The translations under genes and the position numbers were made by a program. Positions 28,649 through 37,426 of a stretch of 52,818 nt of DNA are shown in pieces. Under the pieces are notes generated by a model that did not search any database, had not been told where the DNA came from, and was given only the letters and a program-made list of their open reading frames with translations. Position 1 is the first letter of the stretch. The number at the start of each line of letters is the position of its first letter. This DNA comes from Moraxella sp. (lineage in GTDB: Bacteria > Pseudomonadota > Gammaproteobacteria > Pseudomonadales > Moraxellaceae): contig JAUMUJ010000012.1 in assembly GCA_030530785.1 (NCBI GenBank), positions 1 through 52,818 on the forward strand, read 5' to 3'.

Positions 28649-31026
28649 TTTGGTGGCTATTTGGGCTGACAGTGGCGGTGGTATTGGGAGTGTTGGACGT
28701 TCCCATGTCCACCTTAATGGACAGTCAGGATTTGTCAATACAGGGCATTTGGGCAAATACACTCGTGGTCGGGTGTATTTTTTTGTGTCATCAATGCTGG
28801 CAGACGGCGCATGTCAGTCAACGATGGGGTAAATTCATTGCCTTTTTGGTGGGTTTTGTGCTGATGGGGGTGGTGGCGTTTTTGTTTTTATTAAAAGCGG
28901 TTGGGGCAAGGCATGAGCAGGAGCGGTTTGTCCCCAAAGACAGCTATACCATTCGTGCCACCGTACACATTCATGAGATTAGTGATGGCGTGTATGACTC
29001 CATTGCAGGAACGCATTATCGCCAAAAGGCGGTATTGACCGACCTACAACCTGTGGATAATTTGCACAAATATAAGGACAATGCCAAGCACGCTCAAAAT
29101 CCCTTTGGAGACAATGATGAGACATCGGCGGTGGATTTGCCTGACACGATGACCGTGCTTTTGACGGCGTTTGCCAATCCTAAGGCAGATTTTGGGGCAT
29201 TAAAAGATGCAAAACCCAACACCAAAACCACCATGACGCTCACCATTTCGCCTGTCATGCCCGATAAAAGAGCAGATGGTTTTGATGGTTATCGCTGGCT
29301 TAGTACCCGCCACATTCATGCCAATGCCAAAATTCACAACATAGATGGTGCGTTTGTTTCTGATGGTAAGACAGGCTTAAAAATCACGCTAGAAACGTGG
29401 CGATGGCACCTAAGAGAGCATTTTTATCAAAATTGGCACGCACTTACGCCCCAAGACAGACAAAACAAAGCCATCACGTTAAGCCTTTTGACGGGCGACC
29501 GCTCGCTCATTGATAAAGACACCAAAGAACTGTATCAGCTTGGTGGCATCAGTCATTTGCTTGCCATTTCGGGTACCCATGTGGTGTTTTTGGCGTTGAT
29601 ATTGGCAAGCATGCTGAGCTTTTTTGCCGATAAGATGCCATCTGTGTATTTAACCGTGTCTCGCTCCATGCTAAGGCTTTGGGTCATGATTGGGGCAAGT
29701 ATCATCTATGCGTTGTTTACAGGCTTTGATGTGCCTGCGGTGCGTGCGGTGTATATGATGATTGGGGTGGCGTTGGCTCGGCGATTTGCTTTGCCCATTT
29801 CAAGTGGTGGGGTGTTAACATCGGTGGCGTTGGTGATGATTTGGCTTGACCCTTATGTTTTGTGGCAGGCGGGGTTTTGGCTGTCTTTTGTAGCGGTGTG
29901 GCTACTTATGAGATATGACCAAACGCCATCAGATGACATTGACTTTAAACAAAAAGTCATTGGATTGGTTCGGTTGCAAGGTTGGTTATTTTTTGCCATG
30001 CTTCCTGTATCGCTGTGGTTGTTTGGTAAGGTATCGCTTTGGGGGTTTGTCATTAACCTATTTGCGGTGGGGTTGTTTGGGGCAGTCATCGTGCCCATCA
30101 ACTTATTGGCGGGGGTGCTATTTGTTGTGTCCCCCATGTTGTCAGACGGGCTGTGGGCGGTGTCTGGGGCGATACTGGGTGTGCTTCATGGATTGCTTGG
30201 TATGATAGACGGCATGGGGTCAATCTGGGCTTATGAAAGCATGGGTGGGGCAGGACTTTTGTTGATGGTGTTGATTGTTGTGCCTTTTGTGTTGCCCATG
30301 TTAAGCAAAAAATATGCCTTGATACCGATGGTGGCGTTGGGGTTTTTGGCGGTAAGTACGCCATCTATCAAGGGATTATCCATAACTGCCTTAGGCGATA
30401 ATCCTACTATTGTTCAGCTGTTGGTGCGTCAGGACAATGCCGACCCACACGCCATAAGCGGTCAGGCAAATTGGCTAATTTTGGCGGATTTTGACAATCG
30501 TTTAACCGCTCAAAATGCAGACAGTCTTGCCAAATCTCTGACCGATGCCTTAAAAAAGCATAAAGTTAATCATCTAACGGGCGTGGTGGTACAAACGCCC
30601 AGCCCGATATTACATGATGTGATACAAAAACTCAACAAAAATATCATCATTTATCGTTATTGGCACGCAGGACGACCATCATCATCGTCATTGCCTGTAT
30701 TAAGCTGTGGTGCAGGCGAGCTGTGGCAAGGCGATGGTTTGTCAGTTCGGGCTTTGACGGGTTGGGGGCAGATTGATGATAGGGCGGTGTGGGGCTGTAC
30801 ATTGGCATTTGATGGGTTGGACGGTAATGATGATACTCACATTGTCATCAATGGAGTAACGTACGAGCGAGCATGGGAGTTGTATGCCATGTTGTGTCAT
30901 ACCCCAGAGCTTGCCCCAAGACTGACTGACATATGGCTTACTCACCCAAAAGCAACACAAGATGATGATGTGATGGAACGATTTTCACCCAAAAACATTA
31001 TCAGCGACCCTAAAAATCTGCCCTAA
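28645..31026 (+). CDS. comEC: ComEC/Rec2-type DNA uptake channel
   Basis: A 793-residue inner-membrane protein for transport of single-stranded DNA during natural transformation. Layout: N-terminal membrane segments (about 1-90), the DUF4131-type soluble part, the Competence domain from about residue 290 (LTGDRSLIDKDTKELYQLGGISHLLAISGTHV is split here across adjacent segments) with about eight membrane segments, then a C-terminal MBL-like domain from about 580. The MBL part lacks the usual SHxDxDH metal motif: VVVQTPSPILHDVIQ stands where it is expected. Moraxella species are generally naturally competent. Confidence 0.85.
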   Translation: MIWWLFGLTVAVVLGVLDVPMSTLMDSQDLSIQGIWANTLVVGCIFLCHQCWQTAHVSQRWGKFIAFLVGFVLMGVVAFLFLLKAVGARHEQERFVPKDSYTIRATVHIHEISDGVYDSIAGTHYRQKAVLTDLQPVDNLHKYKDNAKHAQNPFGDNDETSAVDLPDTMTVLLTAFANPKADFGALKDAKPNTKTTMTLTISPVMPDKRADGFDGYRWLSTRHIHANAKIHNIDGAFVSDGKTGLKITLETWRWHLREHFYQNWHALTPQDRQNKAITLSLLTGDRSLIDKDTKELYQLGGISHLLAISGTHVVFLALILASMLSFFADKMPSVYLTVSRSMLRLWVMIGASIIYALFTGFDVPAVRAVYMMIGVALARRFALPISSGGVLTSVALVMIWLDPYVLWQAGFWLSFVAVWLLMRYDQTPSDDIDFKQKVIGLVRLQGWLFFAMLPVSLWLFGKVSLWGFVINLFAVGLFGAVIVPINLLAGVLFVVSPMLSDGLWAVSGAILGVLHGLLGMIDGMGSIWAYESMGGAGLLLMVLIVVPFVLPMLSKKYALIPMVALGFLAVSTPSIKGLSITALGDNPTIVQLLVRQDNADPHAISGQANWLILADFDNRLTAQNADSLAKSLTDALKKHKVNHLTGVVVQTPSPILHDVIQKLNKNIIIYRYWHAGRPSSSSLPVLSCGAGELWQGDGLSVRALTGWGQIDDRAVWGCTLAFDGLDGNDDTHIVINGVTYERAWELYAMLCHTPELAPRLTDIWLTHPKATQDDDVMERFSPKNIISDPKNLP

Positions 31027-31101
31027 ATGTTAATACGCTACCATCTTTATGAATTTTCAAGTAAAATAGAGCCTATTTTTAATATATCAGTGAGATAAGC
31101 T

Positions 31102-32118
31102 ATGGCATGGCCACCAAATCCCAATAAGAGACCAGAAAACTCACCCGCTCAAAGCACGCCTCCCACAGGTCGTGAATGGCGATTGCTAGAAAAAGCCGTT
31201 ATGGCAGGGTTAGAAGAGCAAAAAAAAGCCCGCCGTTGGGGGGTATTTTTTAAACTTTTAACCTTTGCTTATTTAATAGGTGTGATGTTATTGATGGGCA
31301 AAGGTTGTAGTACTGCCACCAAAAATGCACCCATGATGCATGAGCCACATCTGGCGGTGGTGGAAGTTGAAGGTGTGATTTCCAGCGATGCCAAAGCCAA
31401 TGCCCGTGATGTGAGTGGGGCATTGATGGATGCTTTTGAAAATCCCAAAGCCAAAGCGGTGGCTCTTGCCATCAATTCACCGGGGGGTTCACCTGTGCAG
31501 TCTGATGAAATTTGGCAAATGGCGATGGAATTACGCAAAGAATACCCCGACAAAAAACTCTATGCTGTCATTGGCGATATGGGAGCGTCTGGGGCGTATT
31601 ATATTGCCAGCTCCGCCGATGAGATTTGGGTCAATCCATCTAGCATTGTGGGTTCTATCGGGGTCATCATGTCAGGTTATAACATAGAAGAACTCATGAA
31701 AAAAGCAGGGGTCAAGACCACCACCATGACATCGGGCGAATATAAGGACATTTTGAGCGTCAGTCGAGCAATGACCGAACCTGAACGCCAACACTTACAA
31801 CAAGTGCTGGACATTACCCACCAAAATTTTATCAATGCTGTCAAAGAAGGTCGAGGCGATAAGTTAAAAAATCCTGAGCAAAATCAGCTATTTAGTGGTC
31901 TTTTTTGGTCGGGCAGTCAATCGGTTGAGCTGGGACTTGCTGATAAAGTGGGTGGCATATCCGCCTTAGAAAAGTCGCTTGATGTCAAGCATTCCATTAA
32001 CTATACTTATACCGACCCCATGCGTCAGATGTTTGACCGTTTTGGCATACAAGTCGGCAAAGGTCTGGGGCAGGGCATTCAGCTCACTTGGCAAGAAAAT
32101 CAAGCCAAATTGCAGTAA
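31102..32118 (+). CDS. sppA: Signal peptide peptidase SppA (S49 serine protease)
   Basis: A 338-residue membrane-anchored protease that degrades cleaved signal peptides. One membrane segment lies at about residues 50-68. The S49 catalytic dyad is visible: Ser163 in GDMGASGAYYIA and Lys215 in SGEYKDIL. SINSPGGSPVQSDE and NPSSIVGSIGVIM are also typical. It is a short, single-domain (SppA36K-like) enzyme rather than the 67-kDa E. coli form. An own promoter is likely in the 75-base gap after comEC; GAGATAAG is the ribosome site. Confidence 0.9.
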   Translation: MAWPPNPNKRPENSPAQSTPPTGREWRLLEKAVMAGLEEQKKARRWGVFFKLLTFAYLIGVMLLMGKGCSTATKNAPMMHEPHLAVVEVEGVISSDAKANARDVSGALMDAFENPKAKAVALAINSPGGSPVQSDEIWQMAMELRKEYPDKKLYAVIGDMGASGAYYIASSADEIWVNPSSIVGSIGVIMSGYNIEELMKKAGVKTTTMTSGEYKDILSVSRAMTEPERQHLQQVLDITHQNFINAVKEGRGDKLKNPEQNQLFSGLFWSGSQSVELGLADKVGGISALEKSLDVKHSINYTYTDPMRQMFDRFGIQVGKGLGQGIQLTWQENQAKLQ

Positions 32119-32194
32119 ATTAGGCTTACTAATCATGCTCAAAGTACGTCTGGGTGGTCGGGTGTTTGTTGCGGGTGTGGACGATTGTGGCATA

Positions 32195-32341
32195 TCATCT
32201 TTTGTGGTGATGACCATGTCTTCCTATCATTGACCAAATGTCCGTGTCACTTTCAATGACTTGTGCTTTGTGGTGAAAATGGTTAATCAGACGTTTGGCA
32301 AGTCTTGTCTCATTGGTGGTGGCGACATTGACATATGGCAT
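32195..32341 (-). pseudogene. Possible decayed DUF2218-like gene fragment
   Basis: A 48-residue frame starts at 32341 behind GGGGTG. Its first ~30 residues (ATTNETRLAKRLINHFHHKAQV) look like the N-terminal helix-strand of DUF2218 proteins, which usually have about 90-100 residues. It stops early at TGA; continuing past the stop in frame yields VHTRNKHPTTQTYFEHD, loosely like the family's C-terminal half. This suggests a degraded gene, or a short unrelated frame. The stretch 32119-32415 between sppA and lrgA holds nothing else I can name. Confidence 0.3.
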
Positions 32342-32415
32342 GATACACCCCATTAAATAAGACCGATGACAATCAATTTAAGGTCATGGTTTGTTTTAAT
32401 AAAAAAGGAAGCAAG

Positions 32416-32772
32416 ATGATTTTAAAGGCGTTTTTGGTGGTTTTTGGGTGCTTGTTTTTGGGGGAGATTTTTATTCATTTGACGGCTTTGCCCTTGCCAC
32501 CGAGTGTGATTGGACTGCTTATCTTATTTGGGGCATTGCAGATGGGCGTAGTCAAACTTGATACAGTGCAATCACTTGCCAAGACATTGCTGGATTATTT
32601 GGTACTCATGGTTGTGCCTGCGTGTATCTCCGTCATGCAGTATTTGGACATCATTCGCCATGATGCGTGGATATTGGTAGTGGCGACATCGGTCAGTACT
32701 TTTTTGGTGTTGGCGGTTACGGGCAAATCCTACGAATGGCTGAGAATTTGGCAAAAGAGTAGGGGGCGATGA
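32416..32772 (+). CDS. lrgA: CidA/LrgA family holin-like protein
   Basis: A 118-residue protein with four hydrophobic segments and the LrgA/CidA hallmark IHLTALPLPPSVIGLLILF near residues 20-38. With LrgB it forms the membrane pair linked to murein hydrolase control and, in some bacteria, pyruvate transport. The ATG at 32416 has an AAGGAAG site; an upstream start at 32386 adds only polar residues. The stop overlaps lrgB in ATGA. Confidence 0.87.
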   Translation: MILKAFLVVFGCLFLGEIFIHLTALPLPPSVIGLLILFGALQMGVVKLDTVQSLAKTLLDYLVLMVVPACISVMQYLDIIRHDAWILVVATSVSTFLVLAVTGKSYEWLRIWQKSRGR

Positions 32773-33467
32773 TGGTTGATGAGCTGTTAAGCAGTCCGTT
32801 TTTGTTGCTGTTTTTGTTGATTGGTTGTTTTCAAGGCTGTATTTGGCTAAAAACCAAACTGCATTCGTCTCTCATTAACCCCACGCTCATCACCACCGTT
32901 GTGATGATTGGGGTGTTAAAAGCATTGCACATTGAGTGGCAAACCTTTGAAAAAGCAAGCAGTTATCTGACCTTTTGGCTACAACCTGCGGTGGTAGCAT
33001 TGGCGATACCACTATATGTTCAATGGCAAAAAATCCGCTCACAATGGCTACCCATCATCATTTCACAGATTTTAGGTTCGTTGGTGGGTATCGTGTCTGG
33101 TGTTTTATTGGTAAAATGGCTGGGTGGTAGCACCCAAGCGATGATTTCTATCGCTGCCAAATCCGTTACCATGCCAATTGCCATTGAGGTTACTCATAAG
33201 CTTGGTGGGGTAATCGGTATTGTGTCAGCAACTGTGTTGGTGGCGGGTGTGGCGGGGCAAGTGATGGGTGTTTGGCTACTTTATCGGGTGTGTGTACGCC
33301 GTCCAATGGCTCATGGTTTGGCGATGGGAACAGCATCTCACGCACTAGGAACGGTGCGGGTCATGCAGATGGGTTCTCGTTTTGTGGCATATGCGACTGT
33401 TGGGCTGATTTTAAATGGTGTTTTGACGGCATTTTTTGCCCCTGTGATTGTGCCATATTTGCTTTAA
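32769..33467 (+). CDS. lrgB: LrgB/CidB family membrane protein
   Basis: A 232-residue polytopic partner of LrgA. Conserved segments are ALAIPLYVQW, AAKSVTMPIAIEVTHKLGG, and GTASHALGTVRVMQMGSR near the C-terminus, all typical for LrgB. Translationally coupled to lrgA by a four-base overlap. The two-gene operon ends in a shared bidirectional terminator with htpX. No LytSR-type or LysR regulator is adjacent. Confidence 0.9.
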   Translation: MMVDELLSSPFLLLFLLIGCFQGCIWLKTKLHSSLINPTLITTVVMIGVLKALHIEWQTFEKASSYLTFWLQPAVVALAIPLYVQWQKIRSQWLPIIISQILGSLVGIVSGVLLVKWLGGSTQAMISIAAKSVTMPIAIEVTHKLGGVIGIVSATVLVAGVAGQVMGVWLLYRVCVRRPMAHGLAMGTASHALGTVRVMQMGSRFVAYATVGLILNGVLTAFFAPVIVPYLL

Positions 33468-33492
33468 AAATCCCCAAAGGGGGGATTTTTAG
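33466..33492. terminator. Bidirectional terminator between lrgB and htpX
   Basis: A 10-bp perfect stem (AAAAATCCCC / GGGGATTTTT) with a 5-base loop, T run on the plus side and A run on the left. The htpX stop codon overlaps its right edge. Confidence 0.88.
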
Positions 33493-34382
33493 GCAGGTAG
33501 GTTTTGTAAGGAGTTGATTCTCTCGTCCAGTGTGGGGTGAGTGGCAAATAGGTTGGCAATGCTAAATCCTTGGGATTGACCGCTTGAAATGGCAAAAGCT
33601 CTCATGCCTTCGGGCATTTGGTCGGGAAGAGTTGTGGCAGGACGCAAGGCATTTAAGGCACTAATCATGTTATCACGACCAGCAAGTTTTGCCCCCATCT
33701 CATCGGCTTTAAATTCACGTTGTCTTGAAAACCACATGACCACTGCTGTCGCCAAAAAGCCAAGCAAAATGTCCATAATCATCGTGGTAATAAAATAACC
33801 CATGCCAACAGAGACGCCATCGTTTTTAAAGATGGCTTTATCCACCACTGTACCGATGACCCGAGCAAAGAACATCACAAAGGCATTGACCACACCCTGA
33901 ATGAGTGCCAAAGTTACCATGTCGCCATTTGCCACATGACCCATTTCATGAGCCAACACCGCTTCTATCTCGTCAGCAGTCATGGTGTCTAGAAGTCCTG
34001 TGGAGACAGCAATCAGAGCGTTATTTTTATTCCAGCCTGTGGCAAAGGCGTTTGGTTGGAGATTATCAAAGATGCCGACTTCGGGCATTTTTAAATTGAC
34101 CATTTGAGCTTGCTTGGCAACCGTGTCAATAAGCCATTGCTCGGTGGCGTTTGATGGGGTGTCAATGATGACCGTCCCTGTGCTTTTTTTGGCAAGCCAT
34201 TTGGATAAAAACAATGAGATAAGTGAGCCTGCCATGCCATAAATAAAACACATGATGATTAGACTTGTATAGCCACCTGACCCAAGTTTAATCCCAAAAA
34301 ACGCCGACAAAATGCTCATGACCACACCAAAGACGATGAGAACAGCAAGGTTTGTCAGTAAAAATAATCCAATGCGTAACAT
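33489..34382 (-). CDS. htpX: Membrane metalloprotease HtpX
   Basis: An M48 zinc protease of the inner membrane involved in quality control of membrane proteins. Length 297 (E. coli 293). N-terminal membrane pair at about 4-28 and 38-60; motif HEMGH at 145-149; EFKADEMGA supplies the third ligand near residue 223; two further hydrophobic segments lie between. The preceding [21 protein letters not shown] is family-typical. GGAG four bases before ATG supports the start. Confidence 0.94.
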   Translation of the reverse strand: MLRIGLFLLTNLAVLIVFGVVMSILSAFFGIKLGSGGYTSLIIMCFIYGMAGSLISLFLSKWLAKKSTGTVIIDTPSNATEQWLIDTVAKQAQMVNLKMPEVGIFDNLQPNAFATGWNKNNALIAVSTGLLDTMTADEIEAVLAHEMGHVANGDMVTLALIQGVVNAFVMFFARVIGTVVDKAIFKNDGVSVGMGYFITTMIMDILLGFLATAVVMWFSRQREFKADEMGAKLAGRDNMISALNALRPATTLPDQMPEGMRAFAISSGQSQGFSIANLFATHPTLDERINSLQNLPA

Positions 34383-34443
34383 GAATGCTCCAAAAATAAA
34401 AAAGGTGGTGCATTGATGGGGGCGGTGGTCGGCATTTTAAAGG

Positions 34444-35289
34444 TTAGCGACTGCCACTACTGATAAAAATTCTCCCAGAGCCATTGCCTGTAACGGTGGG
34501 TGTGTCGGGGGCGGTGTAGCTGACTTTTACGGTTTGTACGCCCCGAGATGTGGGAACTTGTACGTTAGTAGGAGCAGGTATGGAAGTTGTGCTGACCTGT
34601 GGGGTGTTCATGGCAAGATGGGTGTTGCCACCAAGAGTGCCACGATACAAACTGCTATAACGGCTGTTTACAGATTTGACGTAGTTTTGGGTTTCACGAA
34701 ATGGCGGTATGCCTCCGTATTTTTTGACGTTCCCCAAGCCAGCATTATAAGATGCCACCACAAAATCACGGTTTCTAAACTGTCTTTGAAGCCAAGCCAG
34801 ATATTTTGTGCCACCTTCAATATTTTGGGCGGGGTCCCATGGGTTCATCACGCCCATGTCCCGAGCTGTACCAGGCATGAGTTGCATAAGTCCCATCGCC
34901 CCAACAGGAGAGCGAGCGTTAGGATTAAAGGCAGATTCGGTATGAATGATGGCTTTCACAAGTGCAGGGTCCACCCCATGCCGCATGGCGGACGCAAGAA
35001 TAAGATGGTCGTAGGCGTTACGATTAGCACTACGGCTGGGTGTGGCAGCAGTGCTTGGGTTGTAGGTGCTGGGAATGTCGCCTTTATGGAGTTTGGTGTC
35101 GGGATAATAAGTAACACTAATTTCGGTGAATTTTTCGCCACCGCTTTGATTTTGTTTAATGTTGGTCAAAAACAGTTGTTGATTATCGCCTTTTTTATAG
35201 GCGTAAATGTGTTCGGCAAAGGCAGTGCTACTTAGACCGCAAGCGGTGGCTAATAGCAGGGCGATTGATTTGGAAACTTTATTTAACAT
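34444..35289 (-). CDS. Lytic transglycosylase (SLT domain)
   Basis: A 281-residue exported murein hydrolase. Signal peptide about residues 1-25 (cleavage after AFA), a short N-terminal DUF4124-like part with YAYKKGDNQQLFLTNI, then the SLT domain from about residue 93: catalytic Glu118 in HTES, GAMGLMQLMPGTA, and AYNAGLGNV. The C-terminal ~60 residues are Thr/Pro/Gly-rich. It cleaves the MurNAc-GlcNAc bond of peptidoglycan. Family 1 lytic transglycosylases of this size are often called MltC-like or Slt; the exact subgroup is unclear. Confidence 0.88.
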   Translation of the reverse strand: MLNKVSKSIALLLATACGLSSTAFAEHIYAYKKGDNQQLFLTNIKQNQSGGEKFTEISVTYYPDTKLHKGDIPSTYNPSTAATPSRSANRNAYDHLILASAMRHGVDPALVKAIIHTESAFNPNARSPVGAMGLMQLMPGTARDMGVMNPWDPAQNIEGGTKYLAWLQRQFRNRDFVVASYNAGLGNVKKYGGIPPFRETQNYVKSVNSRYSSLYRGTLGGNTHLAMNTPQVSTTSIPAPTNVQVPTSRGVQTVKVSYTAPDTPTVTGNGSGRIFISSGSR

Positions 35290-35398
35290 AATCTATTTTG
35301 TATAATTAACCATCAATAATTAGAATTATAGCACAAATTAAATAAATAAGCAGAGATTTACAAGAAAAGGGGGCGATTTTTTGGGATAGATGGTTTTT

Positions 35399-35428
35399 AA
35401 AAAAATAAAGGCACAAACGTGCCTTTAT
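35399..35428 (-). terminator. Intrinsic terminator of the nitroreductase gene
   Basis: A perfect 10-bp stem (ATAAAGGCAC / GTGCCTTTAT), loop AAAC, followed on the minus strand by a T run; 15 bases after the stop codon. Confidence 0.88.
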
Positions 35429-35442
35429 AGGGTGGTGGGTAA

Positions 35443-36045
35443 TTAGCCAAATATTTTTAATCTGTTTGCCACAGGTTCAAAGGTTTTGTTGCCAGCAGAG
35501 ACGGCAATGCCACCAAAAACAAGCTGAGCCACCAGTCGCCAGTTGGCAGGGATTTGCCAAGTTTTGGCAACTTCATTATCAATCAAAGGGTTGTAATGTT
35601 GTAAGTTCGCTCCGACATTTTCGCTTGCCAAAGTCGTCCAAATGGCGTACTGAATCATGGCGTTGGCATGGTCAGCCCAAATGGGGAAGTTGTCGGCATA
35701 GGTGGGCATTTGTTCTTGTAAGCCTTTGATGACATTAGTGTCTTCAAAAAACAGCACCGTGCCTGCCCCTGCTTTAAACATATTGATGCGTGTTTCGGTG
35801 GGGGCAAAGTTTTCGGCAGGGACGATTTTGGCAAGTTCGGCTTTGGTGATTTCCCACAGCTTGTCATGTTCTTCGCCATGCAACACCACAAGACGGGCAG
35901 ATTGAGAGTTAAAAGATGATGGGGTGTGCGTTAAGGCGTGTTCTACGATTTGGTTGATGTCATCGGTGCTGATGGGTAAGGTTTTGTTTAGGGCATAAAC
36001 TGAACGGCGGGTTTGGGCGATGGTTTGCAGGGTGGTTTTTGACAT
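35443..36045 (-). CDS. Nitroreductase family protein (Frm2/Hbn1 type)
   Basis: A 200-residue FMN-dependent oxidoreductase. The TRRSVYALNKTLPI, HTPSSFNSQSARLVVL and GAGTVLFFED segments and the late LVAQLVFGGI mark the fungal-type Frm2/Hbn1 subfamily, which reduces nitroaromatics and is linked to redox stress; the natural substrate is unknown. It is divergent from a LysR gene with promoters facing away from each other, a common regulator-target arrangement. The minus-strand promoter is clear (see 36077-36104). Confidence 0.87.
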   Translation of the reverse strand: MSKTTLQTIAQTRRSVYALNKTLPISTDDINQIVEHALTHTPSSFNSQSARLVVLHGEEHDKLWEITKAELAKIVPAENFAPTETRINMFKAGAGTVLFFEDTNVIKGLQEQMPTYADNFPIWADHANAMIQYAIWTTLASENVGANLQHYNPLIDNEVAKTWQIPANWRLVAQLVFGGIAVSAGNKTFEPVANRLKIFG

Positions 36046-36076
36046 GATTTTCTCTGTAAAGTTAAAAACAACGCTT

Positions 36077-36104
36077 ATTATAAAATAATTTTATCAAAAA
36101 ACAA
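36077..36104 (-). promoter_or_regulatory. Promoter of the nitroreductase gene
   Basis: Read on the minus strand, TTGTTT (36104-36099) and a perfect TATAAT (36082-36077) are separated by 16 bases, 32 bases before the start codon. Confidence 0.6.
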
Positions 36105-36123
36105 CCGCCAAACAGTGAATGGA

Positions 36124-36153
36124 TTGTTTCTTATTAAGAAAAGATGTTATAAT
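36124..36153 (+). promoter_or_regulatory. Promoter of the LysR gene, with overlapping palindrome
   Basis: TTGTTT (36124-36129), 18-base spacer, TATAAT (36148-36153) preceded by TGT as an extended -10. The perfect palindrome TTCTTATTAAGAA at 36128-36140 overlaps the -35 and spacer. It has the T-N11-A form of LysR binding sites, suggesting autorepression and control of the divergent nitroreductase. Confidence 0.55.
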
Positions 36154-36181
36154 TTTATCATCATTTTTTAAAAATACTGTC

Positions 36182-37066
36182 ATGGATACCTTAAAAAGCA
36201 TAGAAGTTTTTCATCAAATCATCGCACAAGGTAGCTTCACCAAAGCGTCCGACAGTCTGGGCATTTCGGTGGCAATGGCAAGTAAGCATCTGGCGTACTT
36301 AGAAAAACAGCTTGGCACAAAATTGCTTCACCGTAACAGCCGAAACTTACATTTGACGGATGCAGGGCAAGAATACCACAGGCAATCGCTGTATGCCTTA
36401 GATGTGCTAAATCATGCCAAACTCACCGCACAAGGAGCGACCGATCACCCGCAAGGCGTGCTTAAAATTACCATGCCACGTTGGTTTGCTAATGCCAAAG
36501 TGGCAGGTTATTTGGGTGAATTTGGCAAGCGTTATCCTGATGTTGTGCTAAATCTGTCCCTGTCAAATCAGCTTGTGGACTTGGTGGCGGACGGCTTTGA
36601 TTTGGCATTACGGCTCACGCACGACCCTAAGCCATCTTTGATTGCCCGTCCGCTTGGGGTGGTGGATTTTTATTTGGTGGCAAGCCCAGAGTACCTTGAC
36701 ACGCATGGCACGCCCACTTGTCCAGATGAGCTTGGTAACCACCATATCATCATGCCTACTTATAATAAAAGCCGCCCCACCGAGCTGACCTGTCGCACCA
36801 CCAAAGAGCGTACGCCCATAAACCCAAAAGTTGCCATGATGTCGGACGACACGCCCATGAATGCCGAGCTTATCCGTCAAGGTTTGGGCATGGGTTATGC
36901 CCCAAGTTGGTTGGTGGAGCAGGATTTGGTCAGGGGTAATTTGGTGCAGGTGCTACCCGATTATGATGTGTTTTCAGTCAATCTGTATGCTGTTTATGCT
37001 GATAGGGCATTTTTAAGGGCGAATGTGCGGGTATTTATAGATTTTTGGGTGGAGCAGTTGGGATAA
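36182..37066 (+). CDS. LysR-family transcriptional regulator
   Basis: A 294-residue regulator. N-terminal HTH about residues 1-60 (FTKASDSLGISVAMASKHLAYLE), then a periplasmic-binding-like effector domain with ITMPRWFANAKVAGYLGEF and DLALRLTHDP, typical of the CrgA/AaeR-like branch that regulates an adjacent divergent oxidoreductase. The ATG at 36182 is chosen because the conserved MDTLKSIEVF starts there; the open frame to 36119 overlaps the promoter. The inducer is unknown. Confidence 0.85.
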   Translation: MDTLKSIEVFHQIIAQGSFTKASDSLGISVAMASKHLAYLEKQLGTKLLHRNSRNLHLTDAGQEYHRQSLYALDVLNHAKLTAQGATDHPQGVLKITMPRWFANAKVAGYLGEFGKRYPDVVLNLSLSNQLVDLVADGFDLALRLTHDPKPSLIARPLGVVDFYLVASPEYLDTHGTPTCPDELGNHHIIMPTYNKSRPTELTCRTTKERTPINPKVAMMSDDTPMNAELIRQGLGMGYAPSWLVEQDLVRGNLVQVLPDYDVFSVNLYAVYADRAFLRANVRVFIDFWVEQLG

Positions 37067-37148
37067 ATACCATTTCTCACATTGGAGAATAAATAAATGC
37101 TTAAAAAACTAAGACCTCCTTGATATTGCTTAAATTATTTGTATCACA

Positions 37149-37390
37149 TCACCGATAAGATAAACAAAAAGTCAAATTTGATGACCGCTGAACGGTTGGC
37201 GTATTTTTAGTATTGTGCCTAGATGTATAAATCGCTTTTTTATGAGTGAATTTAAGGCGTTTTAAGGCTTTGCTGATGGCTTTATTGGTGTAGTTTTCTC
37301 TTTGAGAGGCATCGGGATGCTCTGTAACATTTTGAGTAAATTGTTCTGGGTTATTTTTTCGCAAAAATACGCTAAAATAATCAAAAATAA
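37149..37390 (-). mobile_element. Relic of an IS630-type transposase gene
   Basis: A fragment of about 70-80 codons resembles the N-terminal HTH part of IS630-family transposases: FLRKNNPEQF, then HPDASQRE and NKAISKALKRLKFTHKKA. The junction between SQRE and the next block seems to lack about ten residues, the start is missing and the frame ends soon after, with no catalytic DDE region. No inverted repeats or target duplication were found by eye. The 360-base gap 37067-37426 between the LysR gene and dusA holds only this relic. Confidence 0.45.
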
Positions 37391-37426
37391 TTCATAATCT
37401 AAACCCCATAAAAGGCTTATAATTCA

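Noticed and set aside
31966-32233. Overlapping frames on both strands at the end of sppA
   Set aside because: Both overlap the sppA coding end and show no family features; the only possible gene trace there is the short DUF2218-like fragment.
34534-35235. A 233-codon plus-strand open frame opposite the lytic transglycosylase
   Set aside because: The minus-strand frame has a signal peptide and complete SLT motifs; the opposite frame has no recognisable features.
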